DNA of 64,000 bases, from assembly GCF_009760925.1 (NCBI RefSeq), contig NZ_VRLV01000007.1, forward strand, positions 1 to 64,000, read 5' to 3'. The notes below the pieces were generated by a model. The model worked only from the letters and a program-made list of their open reading frames with translations. It was not told where the DNA came from and did not search any database. The translations under genes and the position numbers were made by a program. This DNA comes from Nonomuraea typhae. Its GTDB lineage: Bacteria; Actinomycetota; Actinomycetes; Streptosporangiales; Streptosporangiaceae. Shown here in pieces: positions 57,301-64,000 of the stretch. How positions within the stretch are numbered: the stretch's first letter is position 1; each line of letters starts with the position of its first letter.

Positions 57301-58398
57301 GTGAGTTCCCCCGAGCGCCGGGTCGAGCTGCGCAGCGACACCTTCACCCTCCCGTCGCGGGAGATGCTGGAGGCGATGGTCGTAGCCGAACTCGGCGACG
57401 ACGGCTATGGCGAAGACCCGACGGTCAACGAGCTCGAGGCCATGGCCGCGCACGTGATCGGCAAAGACGCCGCCTGCTTCATGCCCAGCGGGACCATGGG
57501 CAACCTGTCCGCCATCATGACCCACTGCCCCCGCGGGGCCAAGGTCATCGTGGGTGCGGAATCTGATATCTACCTGTACGAGGCAGGCGGTGCCTCAGTG
57601 TGCGGAGGAGTGGTCTACCACCCGGTGCCGAATCGCGCCGACGGCACCATGGACCTCGCTCTCATCGCCGCCGCCTTCCCGGCCAGCCCCGGTGATCCGC
57701 AGTACGCCCTGCCCGCGCTGCTCTGCCTGGAGAACCCGCAGAACCACCGCGGAGGCAAGGTGCTGCCCGCCTCCTACCTGCGCGAGGTCACCACCTTCGC
57801 CCGGGAGAACGGCCTGACCGTCCACCTGGACGGCTCACGGATCTTCAACGCCGCGCTGAGCGCCCGCGTACCCGCGGCCCAGCTCGCCGGCTATGCCGAC
57901 TCGGTGATGTTCTGCCTGTCCAAAGGGCTGGGCGCGCCGGTCGGCTCGATCGTCGCCGGGACCGCCGCCTTCGTCCGCGACGTGCGCCGCCTGCGCAAGA
58001 TGCTCGGCGGCGGCATGCGTCAGGCTGGAGTGCTGGCCGCCGCCGGCATCGTGGCCCTGGCCAATCGCGACCGCCTGGCCGACGACCACGTGAGCGCCCG
58101 CCGGCTCGCCGACGGCCTGGCCGCCATGTCCGAGCTCGCCGTCGAACGCGTGGACCCCGGCATCAACATGGTCTTCTTCCGGGTGGCCACGTCCGAGCTG
58201 GACACTCACGCCTTCATCGCCGCCGCGCAGGCGCGAGGGGTACGGCTGGCGGAACTCGGCCACAACCGGATCAGAGCGGTCACCCACAACGGAGTGTCCG
58301 CCGACGACATCGGCTACGCCCTCGACGTGATCGGATCGATCCTCGCCGACGCCAGGAGGAGGGGACGGACCGATCGCCGACGCGTGCTCGCCGGCTGA
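57301..58398 (+). CDS. L-threonine aldolase-type PLP enzyme
   Basis: 365 residues from the GTG at 57301, chosen for AAGGAGG 5 bp before it. The fold-type I aldolase marks are ELRSDTFTLPSREMLEAMVV, GDDGYGEDPTVNELEAMAAH, CFMPSGTMGNLSAIMTHCPR, LTVHLDGSRIFNAALS and the PLP Lys208 in CLSKGLGAPVGSIVAG. It cleaves or forms beta-hydroxy-alpha-amino acids (threonine to glycine and acetaldehyde). Next to NRPS-type genes it could supply a hydroxy amino acid or glycine building block. Confidence 0.88.
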   Translation: MSSPERRVELRSDTFTLPSREMLEAMVVAELGDDGYGEDPTVNELEAMAAHVIGKDAACFMPSGTMGNLSAIMTHCPRGAKVIVGAESDIYLYEAGGASVCGGVVYHPVPNRADGTMDLALIAAAFPASPGDPQYALPALLCLENPQNHRGGKVLPASYLREVTTFARENGLTVHLDGSRIFNAALSARVPAAQLAGYADSVMFCLSKGLGAPVGSIVAGTAAFVRDVRRLRKMLGGGMRQAGVLAAAGIVALANRDRLADDHVSARRLADGLAAMSELAVERVDPGINMVFFRVATSELDTHAFIAAAQARGVRLAELGHNRIRAVTHNGVSADDIGYALDVIGSILADARRRGRTDRRRVLAG

Positions 58399-58494
58399 CG
58401 CCCTGGCCCGGCGGCGCTGTCCGACGCCGAGCACGCCACCAGAACACCTCCTGTCCCATTCGACGCCGGGGGCACACCCCGCCGGGAGAAACGC

Positions 58495-59013
58495 ATGTTG
58501 TTCAGCCATGATCTGATCCGCTCGCTGGGCACGGCGGTCGACCTGGTCAACACGCCGCTCACCACCGTCGCCGACCTGGCGGCGCTCGTCGAACGCCGCA
58601 AGGTCGCCAGTCCGGACGAGGTCACCGGAGCCGACCTCGACGCCGTGCGCGGCTCGCGGGACGAGCTCCACCGCGTCTTCACCACGCCAGACCAGGCCGT
58701 GGAGCGTCTCAACAAGCTGCTCGGCGCGACCAAGGTCACGCTGCGGCTGTCCGAGCACGACGGCCTGCCCCTGCATCTGCACCACTCGGCCGAGCAGGCG
58801 CCGGTGGCCGAGCAGCTGACCGCCGACTGCGGTCTGGCCCTGGCCCAGCTGTTCGTGCACGGGGAGCAGACGCGTCTGCGCACCTGTGCCGCGGAAGGGT
58901 GCAGCCGGGTCTTCGTGGACGCCTCACGCAACCGCTGCCGGGTGTACTGCGACAGCCGTACCTGCGGAAACCGCATGCACGCGGCGGCGCATCGGGCGCG
59001 GCGCCGTAGATAG
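58495..59013 (+). CDS. CGNR zinc-finger (ABATE-domain) regulator
   Basis: 172 residues from the ATG at 58495 (GGGAGAAACGC upstream). The N-terminal ABATE-like domain starts SHDLIRSLGTAVDLVNTPLT. The C-terminal finger is LRTCAAEGCSRVFVDASRNR then VYCDSRTCGNRMHAAAHRAR, the CGNR motif with four metal cysteines and a basic end that binds DNA. A transcription regulator located inside the cluster, possibly controlling it. Confidence 0.88.
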   Translation: MLFSHDLIRSLGTAVDLVNTPLTTVADLAALVERRKVASPDEVTGADLDAVRGSRDELHRVFTTPDQAVERLNKLLGATKVTLRLSEHDGLPLHLHHSAEQAPVAEQLTADCGLALAQLFVHGEQTRLRTCAAEGCSRVFVDASRNRCRVYCDSRTCGNRMHAAAHRARRRR

Positions 59014-59269
59014 ATCACAGACGTCGGGCCGGGCCGCCGGATCCACCTGGGGTTCGGTGTATCCGGCGGCCCGCGCCCGGCCCCTCGGCCGCAGCCCTCG
59101 ACCGTGCGGTGGTGGAGGGCTGCGGCCAGGACCGGCTCGTCACCGTGTTGCGGGCGGTCCGGCGAGCCGGTCTTGCCGCCTGCCCCGGCGGCGTACCCGC
59201 GATGGCCGGGCGATAGTGCCGCGATAGCGGTCGCTGGCGTAGTGGGCGGCATCACGGGAGGGAGGGGTC
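59014..59269. other. 256-bp intergenic region
   Basis: No gene is supported. A GC-rich hairpin-like segment follows the CGNR gene (GGGCCGCCGGATCC with GGATCCGGCGGCCC-type pairing around 59031-59073, partly mismatched). The heptamer box at 59200-59228 precedes the next gene. Confidence 0.4.
59200..59228 (+). promoter_or_regulatory. heptamer direct repeats, 11-bp phase (SARP-like box) 2
   Basis: CGATGGC (59200), CGATAGT (59211) and CGATAGC (59222) repeat at exactly 11-bp steps, ending 41 bp before the lyase-like gene start. Confidence 0.65.
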
Positions 59270-60394
59270 GTGCACGTCGAGCTCCCGATGCGCGTGAAAG
59301 TGGACCGGGCCCACCTCGTGATGCTGGCCGAACGCCGGCTGGTGGCGCGCGAGCGGGTCGTCGCCGTGCTGCGCTTCCTGGAGACTCTCGCCTGCGGCGA
59401 CCTGGACGCCGCGGACTACGAGGCGTACCTGGCCGAGCGGCTCGGCCCGGACGCGGGCGGCCTCCTGGAGACCGGCCGCGCGCGGGACGATCTCGACGCC
59501 ACCCTCACCTCCCTCCGGAGCCGCGCCTGGCTGCTGGGCTTCGCCGAGAAGGCGATCCGCCTGGAGGCGATCCTGCTGGCGCGGGCCCGCGCCTACGAAC
59601 CGGTGATCCTGCCGGGGCACACGCGCTTCCGGGCGGCCGCGCCGATCACCTACGGCTACTACCTCCTGGGAGTGGCGCGGGCGGTGGGCAGGGAGATCGA
59701 CGCGCTGGTGGCCGCGGCAGGCGGGCTGCACACCTGCCCTCTCGGGGCCTGCGCCGGCGCCGGCACTGACCTGCCCATCGACCCGTCGCGCACCGCCGGC
59801 CTGCTCGGCTACCTCGACGCGGGCCGGCACGCGCTGGACGCGGTGGCCAGCCGTGACGCCGTGCTGCGCATGCTGGGCGCCGCCGCTGGGCTCACCGTCG
59901 TGCTCAGCAGGTTCGCCGCAGACCTCCAGGCGTGGAGCGCGGCCGAGTCATCTTTCATCTCCTTCCCTGACCGGCCGCGCTCCACTTTTCCGCTCGAACA
60001 CCTCAAGGCCAGGCCCGCCAGGCTCGCCGGCGCCTGGGCAGGGGCGGTGTCGGCCATGGCGGCGGCGCCGTTCGCCGGCACGGCCGAGGTCGGCGCCGAG
60101 GCGATGGAGAACGTCTGGCCGGGGCTGTCGGCGGCCGAGCAGGCGGTGGCGATGGCCCAGACGGTGGCCGGGGGAGCACGGCCGGACGCGCCCGCGCCCG
60201 CGCCCGCGGAGGTGCCCGAGCAGGTGCGCGAGCACTCCTACGGCGGCGGGCCCGGCGCCTTCGCCGAGCCGTACCAGCGCGCCTACGCCTCCTGGGTACG
60301 GCACCGCCGCTGGTGCGTGGACTGGCGGGAGGCGCAGGCCGAGGCCGACGCCGCGCTGGAGGCGGCCGTGAAGAGCGTCCTGGAGCAGCCATGA
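59270..60394 (+). CDS. argininosuccinate lyase/fumarase-superfamily protein, divergent
   Basis: 374 residues from a GTG with GGGAGGGAGGGG upstream. Superfamily regions: VILPGHTRFRAAAPITYGYY (equivalent of the lyase MPGYTHLQRAQPVT region) and TCPLGACAGAGTDLPIDPSR (equivalent of CPLGAGALAGTTFPIDR). The catalytic serine loop, GSSxMPQKKNP in true lyases, here reads ESSFISFPDRPRSTFPLEHL: the Ser pair is kept but the Lys-Asn part is lost. It may form or cleave a C-N bond on an aspartate- or fumarate-derived substrate. It overlaps the ATP-grasp gene, so the two probably act in sequence. Confidence 0.75.
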   Translation: MHVELPMRVKVDRAHLVMLAERRLVARERVVAVLRFLETLACGDLDAADYEAYLAERLGPDAGGLLETGRARDDLDATLTSLRSRAWLLGFAEKAIRLEAILLARARAYEPVILPGHTRFRAAAPITYGYYLLGVARAVGREIDALVAAAGGLHTCPLGACAGAGTDLPIDPSRTAGLLGYLDAGRHALDAVASRDAVLRMLGAAAGLTVVLSRFAADLQAWSAAESSFISFPDRPRSTFPLEHLKARPARLAGAWAGAVSAMAAAPFAGTAEVGAEAMENVWPGLSAAEQAVAMAQTVAGGARPDAPAPAPAEVPEQVREHSYGGGPGAFAEPYQRAYASWVRHRRWCVDWREAQAEADAALEAAVKSVLEQP

Positions 60395-61554
60395 GCTGGT
60401 TCGTGCTGGTCGAGGGCGGCGCCGAGGGCCGGATGTTCTGCACGCGAGCCCGTGAGCTGGGGCTGACGCCGATCGTGCTCACCCGCGAGCCCGGCCACGC
60501 GGCCGACGGCGTCGAGGCCCTGCGGGCGGACACCGGCGATCCGGCGGTCGTGCTGGCCGCCTGCCGGAGGCTCGGCGGCCGGGTCGCGGCGATCACCAGC
60601 GGCTCCGAGCGGCACCTGGCCACCGCCGCGGAGGTGGCCGGTCGCCTGGGCCTGCCCCATCCGGACCCGGCGGCGATCCGCGCCTGCCGCGACAAGGCGG
60701 TCCAGCGGGCGTTGCTGCGCGAGGCCGGCGTGCCCGGCGCGGCCTTCGCCACCGCCCGGACGCCCGGTATCGCGGTCGCCGCCGCTCAGGCCATCGGCTT
60801 CCCGGTGGTCGTCAAGCCGGTCGCCGGCTCGGCCTCGGTCGCCTCCCGGTTGTGCCGGGACGCCGCCGAGGCGGAGGCGGCCGCCCACGACGCGCTGCGC
60901 GCCGGCAGCACGGTCATGGTGGAGGAGTACCTGCGTGGCGCCGAGTACTCGGTGGAGACCTTCGGCGACCAGGTCGTCGGCGTCACCCGCAAACACCTCG
61001 GCGCGGAGCCGTACTTCGTCGAGATCGGGCACGACTTCCCCGCGCCCCTCGACCTCGCGGCCCGCGCCGAGGCCGGCGAGCTCGCGCACGCCGCGCTGAA
61101 GTCCCTGGAGTTGTGCTGGGGCCCGGCGCGCATCGAGATCAGGTACGGCGCGGCCGGCCCGCGCGTCGTCGAGGTCAGCCCGCGACCGGCCGGCGGCGTG
61201 GTCGCGCGGATGGTCGAGGCGGCCACCGGCATCGACCTCGTCCGGCACACGGTCGCCAAGGCCGCGGGCCTGGAGCTCCCGCTGCGCGCCACGGTAAGGC
61301 GGGCGGCGTCCGTCCGCTTCCTGGTGGCCGCGCGCGAGGGCCGCCTGGCCGGGATCGACGGGCTGGAGGCGGCCAGGGCCGTGCCCGGCGTGGTCGAGGC
61401 CGGGCTGACCCGCGAACCCGGCCAGGAGGTGCGGCCGCGCGGCTCGCCCCGGGACCGGATCGGCTACGTGATCGCGGTGGCCGGCACCGGCGTGGCCGCG
61501 GCCCGCGCCGCCACCGCGGGGCTGGCCACGCTGACCGCGCGCATCACGCGATAG
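60391..61554 (+). CDS. ATP-grasp ligase
   Basis: 387 residues from the ATG at 60391 (ATGA overlap with the lyase-like gene). Pre-ATP-grasp region WFVLVEGGAEGRMFCTRARE. ATP-binding parts are IGFPVVVKPVAGSASVASRL, VMVEEYLRGAEYSVETFGDQ, and the metal-binding end IEIRYGAAGPRVVEVSPRPA with GGVVARMVEAATG. Such enzymes join a carboxylate, via an acyl-phosphate, to an amine, as in dipeptide or amide ligases. Paired lyase-like and ATP-grasp genes suggest assembly of a nonproteinogenic amino acid or dipeptide before loading by the adenylation proteins. Confidence 0.88.
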   Translation: MSWFVLVEGGAEGRMFCTRARELGLTPIVLTREPGHAADGVEALRADTGDPAVVLAACRRLGGRVAAITSGSERHLATAAEVAGRLGLPHPDPAAIRACRDKAVQRALLREAGVPGAAFATARTPGIAVAAAQAIGFPVVVKPVAGSASVASRLCRDAAEAEAAAHDALRAGSTVMVEEYLRGAEYSVETFGDQVVGVTRKHLGAEPYFVEIGHDFPAPLDLAARAEAGELAHAALKSLELCWGPARIEIRYGAAGPRVVEVSPRPAGGVVARMVEAATGIDLVRHTVAKAAGLELPLRATVRRAASVRFLVAAREGRLAGIDGLEAARAVPGVVEAGLTREPGQEVRPRGSPRDRIGYVIAVAGTGVAAARAATAGLATLTARITR

Positions 61555-61577
61555 CGCGGCGATAGGCAGACGAAAGG
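61549..61577 (+). promoter_or_regulatory. heptamer direct repeats, 11-bp phase (SARP-like box) 3
   Basis: CGATAGC (61549), CGATAGG (61560) and CGAAAGG (61571) repeat at exact 11-bp steps, starting at the end of the ATP-grasp gene and stopping 13 bp before the GTG of the adenylation gene. A start further downstream in that gene (GTG at 61612) would leave more room for a promoter. Confidence 0.6.
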
Positions 61578-61590
61578 CGCCGGGACGAGC

Positions 61591-63291
61591 GTGACCACAG
61601 CGAGCGGAGGTGCGGTGAAGACGGTAACGGCGCTGGTCGAAGCCCGCGTGGCGGCCTCGCCGGAGGCGATTGCGATCGTGGACGACACGGGCGCGACCAC
61701 ATACGGCGAGCTGAACCGCCGGGCGGAGGAGATAGCGGCCTGCCTTGTGGCGAGGGACGTGGGCCGCGGGTCGCTGGTCGCGGTACGCACCGGCCGGTCG
61801 GCGGCGATGGTCGCCACCTGGCTGGGCGTGCTGAAGACCGCGGCCGCCTACCTTCCGCTCGACGGCTCGTACCCGGAGGCACGGCAGCGGTTCATGCTCG
61901 CCGACTCCGGGGCCGAGCCGGTTCTCGACGGCGCCGAGCCGCAGATCGGGCTCGACGCGACCGCAGCGCGCGTCGAGCCCGATGACCTCGCCTGCGTGAT
62001 CTACACCTCCGGCTCCACCGGCCTGCCGAAAGGTGTCATGATCGAGCACCGGAGCCTCGCCGGGACGCTCGAGTGGTACGCGGACGCGACCTGCCTGTCG
62101 CCCGGCGACCGGGTGGGCCAGACCGCGGCGAGCGGCTTCGACGTGGCCGGCTGCGAGATCTGGAGCGCGCTGGCCGCCGGCGCCGAACTGCACATCGCCC
62201 CGGAGTCGGTCAGAAAGGCGCCGGAGGAGCTCTGCCACTGGGCGGCCGAGCGCCGCCTGGACGTGCTGTACATGGTGACGCCGCTCGCGCAGCTGGCCGT
62301 GGAGAACGGCTGGCTGGATCGCGCCCCGCCGAGGGTCCTGACCACCGGAGGGGAGCGGCTGACGGTGACGCCGCCGCCGGGCGCGCGCTATCGCCTCCTC
62401 AACATGTACGGCCCGGCCGAGACGGCCGTGGTGGCCACGTGCGCGGAGGTGCCCCCGGGCAGCGAGGCGCCGCCGCCCATCGGCCACCCGATAGCGGGCG
62501 CTACCGCGCTCGTGCTGGACGCCGCCGGGCTGCCGGTGCCCCCGGGCGTGCCCGGCGAGTTGTACATCGGCGGCGCCGGGGTCGGCCGCGGCTATCTGGG
62601 CCGCCCGACGCTGACCGCCAAACGTTTCCTGACCCGGGCGGGCGAGCGCGTCTACCGCACCGGTGACCTGGTGCGGCGGCGCGTCGACGGGCAGTTGGAG
62701 TATGTCGGCCGGGCCGACGACCAGGTGAAGATCCGCGGTTTCCGCATCGAGCTGGGCGAGGTGGAGGCGCATCTGCGCGCCCACCCGGAGGTGACCGACG
62801 CCGCGGCGGCCGTGTGGACGCCGGCCCGCGGTCACCCGCGCCTGGCCGGGTACGCGGTCGGGCTGTTCGACCCGATCGAGGTGCGCCGCTGGCTGGCCCG
62901 GCGGCTGCCGGCGCACATGGTGCCCGCGGTGATCGTGCCGATGGCGAGCCTGCCGCTGACCCCCAACCAGAAGCTCGACCGCGCCGCCCTGCCCGATCCC
63001 GCCCGGCTGCCCGACACCGCGGTGCTGACCGACCCGGGTGAGCGCGCGCTGGCCGCGGACTGGCGGGAGGCGTGCGGCGTGGTCGTCCGCGGCCCCGGCG
63101 ACAACCTGGCCGAGCTGGGGGCGGACTCCCTCGACCTGATCCTGGTGCGCGCCCGCGTGGCGGCCAGGGCGGGGGCGCCGATCCCGGCCGACCTGCTCAC
63201 GCTGGTGCAGCCGCTGAGCGAGCAGGCCGCCCTCCTCGCGGCGCTGCCCTCGCTCGAGGCCGCGGCGGCCTGTGGCAGGCGGGCGCCATGA
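61591..63291 (+). CDS. NRPS-like adenylation protein with C-terminal carrier domain
   Basis: 566 residues. Adenylation core motifs in order: LKTAAAYLPLDGSYP (A2), VIYTSGSTGLPKGVMIEH (A3), SGFDVAGCEIWSAL (A4), LLNMYGPAETAVVA (A5), GELYIGGAGVGRGYLGRP (A6), VYRTGDLVRRRVDG (A7), GRADDQVKIRGFRIELGEVE (A8), LPLTPNQKLDRAAL (A10). Asp at the A4 position for the alpha-amino group points to an amino acid. Around residues 485-555 a carrier domain has NLAELGADSLDLILVRA with the phosphopantetheine Ser. There is no condensation domain. It would load one amino acid on its own carrier. Confidence 0.9.
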   Translation: MTTASGGAVKTVTALVEARVAASPEAIAIVDDTGATTYGELNRRAEEIAACLVARDVGRGSLVAVRTGRSAAMVATWLGVLKTAAAYLPLDGSYPEARQRFMLADSGAEPVLDGAEPQIGLDATAARVEPDDLACVIYTSGSTGLPKGVMIEHRSLAGTLEWYADATCLSPGDRVGQTAASGFDVAGCEIWSALAAGAELHIAPESVRKAPEELCHWAAERRLDVLYMVTPLAQLAVENGWLDRAPPRVLTTGGERLTVTPPPGARYRLLNMYGPAETAVVATCAEVPPGSEAPPPIGHPIAGATALVLDAAGLPVPPGVPGELYIGGAGVGRGYLGRPTLTAKRFLTRAGERVYRTGDLVRRRVDGQLEYVGRADDQVKIRGFRIELGEVEAHLRAHPEVTDAAAAVWTPARGHPRLAGYAVGLFDPIEVRRWLARRLPAHMVPAVIVPMASLPLTPNQKLDRAALPDPARLPDTAVLTDPGERALAADWREACGVVVRGPGDNLAELGADSLDLILVRARVAARAGAPIPADLLTLVQPLSEQAALLAALPSLEAAAACGRRAP

Positions 63292-64000
63292 TCTACGACA
63301 ACGTGATCGACTGGGCCCGTAAGTTCCCTGGGCGGCCGTGCGTGATCGAGGCGGGGCGCGTCTTCACCTGGGCACACCTGCTGGAGGTGTTCGAGGACGG
63401 CCGCCGCGAGCTGAAGCGGGCCGGGATCGGCCCCGGCGACCTGGTCGCCGTCGGCGGCGTGCGCCGGGGCGCGGCGATCGCGGGCATGCTGGCCGCCTGG
63501 TCGGTGGGCGCCGCCTACCTGCCTCTGGCGTACGGGACGCCGCTGGCCCGCGCCGAGCTGATCCTGGACATCGCCCGCCCAGCCGCCATCCTGGACGACC
63601 CGCTCGTGGCCGACGGCGACTGGGGCGGCTTCCACCTGCTGGACGACCCGGCCAAGCTCAATCCGGCGACGGCCTACGTGATCTTCACCTCGGGATCCTC
63701 CGGCGTGCCCAAGGGCGTGATGGTCGGGCACGCGGGGCTTGGCCCGCTGACCGAGTGGTACCGGGAGATCACCATGCTGGCCCCGGGTGACGTGGCCGGC
63801 CAGGTGGCCTCGCTCACCTTCGACGCCAGCGTCCTGGAGATCTGGGGCGCGCTGGCCAACGGCGCCACGCTCGCGGTCCCGCCGCTCGACGCCGTGCTCG
63901 ACCCGGAGGTCTACCAGGACTTCCTGCGCGAGCACGAGGTCAGGGCCGCGTTCGTGCCGACCGGCATGGTGGCGCCGCTGTTCGACCTGGACTGGCCGGA
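63288..64000 (+). CDS. second NRPS-type adenylation protein, cut by window end
   Basis: ATG at 63288 overlaps the previous stop. About 237 residues are visible: MIYDNVIDWARKFPGRPCVI, AAWSVGAAYLPLAYGTP (A2), YVIFTSGSSGVPKGVMVGHA (A3), SLTFDASVLEIWGALANGAT (A4, again with the amino-acid-type Asp), VRAAFVPTGMV. The rest lies beyond base 64000. Two adenylation proteins side by side imply at least two activated building blocks. Confidence 0.9.
   Translation, partial: MIYDNVIDWARKFPGRPCVIEAGRVFTWAHLLEVFEDGRRELKRAGIGPGDLVAVGGVRRGAAIAGMLAAWSVGAAYLPLAYGTPLARAELILDIARPAAILDDPLVADGDWGGFHLLDDPAKLNPATAYVIFTSGSSGVPKGVMVGHAGLGPLTEWYREITMLAPGDVAGQVASLTFDASVLEIWGALANGATLAVPPLDAVLDPEVYQDFLREHEVRAAFVPTGMVAPLFDLDWP

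Overview
The window is high-GC actinomycete DNA, with GTG starts, short overlaps between consecutive genes, a WhiB protein, a LAL-type LuxR regulator, 2-methylisoborneol genes and an encapsulin. A Streptosporangiaceae genus such as Nonomuraea is a reasonable guess from gene content; this is inference, because no rRNA is present.

Layout. (1) 1-5581 is eroded accessory DNA: a partial IS630-type transposase, a frameshifted MazG-like relic, a secreted protein, a Clp_N-domain protein, and the right end of a decayed actinomycete integrative conjugative element (AICE): frameshifted prim-pol, intact xis, frameshifted tyrosine integrase, then a 44-bp tRNA-derived att copy. (2) 5538-30834 is a second AICE of about 25.3 kb that looks complete. 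It is bounded by the same 44-bp direct repeat and sits in the 3' end of a tRNA-Arg(CCG) gene (30794-30865, minus strand). Its order is cargo (unknown 403-aa protein, SDR epimerase, an IS5-type insertion), regulators (double GntR, APH-like kinase, TPR regulator), a long rightward operon of small proteins, WhiB, Spd-like membrane proteins and TraB/FtsK, then SSB, a TGT/DpdA-like protein, a DNA methyltransferase, prim-pol, a DUF3631 ATPase, xis and int. Several repeat families lie in it: an 8-bp GTGGCCCC array just after traB (possible transfer locus), a 9-bp TGGGACGGC array between helicase and xis (possible origin), and four hairpins with a shared CCAAG loop. (3) 30866-64000 is chromosomal: response regulator and LAL regulator; a PaoABC-like molybdenum hydroxylase operon; GDPD; a DHFR-like protein; a trypsin-fold pseudo-protease; an ion channel; TetR/monooxygenase; the 2-MIB pair; a biotin ECF transporter operon that also holds an acyl-CoA-ligase-like and a thiolase-like gene; a histidine-kinase relic; an M4 peptidase; hydrolase/TetR; DyP peroxidase with its encapsulin; and an MFS exporter. 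(4) 57043-64000 looks like the left part of a nonribosomal-peptide-type cluster: 24-aa peptide, threonine aldolase, CGNR regulator, argininosuccinate-lyase-like protein, ATP-grasp ligase, adenylation-carrier protein and a second adenylation protein cut by the window edge.

Working together. The AICE genes form integration (int/xis/att), replication (prim-pol, DUF3631 ATPase, SSB, iteron-like array) and transfer (TraB, Spd proteins, candidate clt) modules. In region 4, three transcription units are preceded by heptamers of the CGATAGC type repeated at 11-bp steps. This is the geometry of SARP-type regulator sites and suggests one pathway-specific switch.
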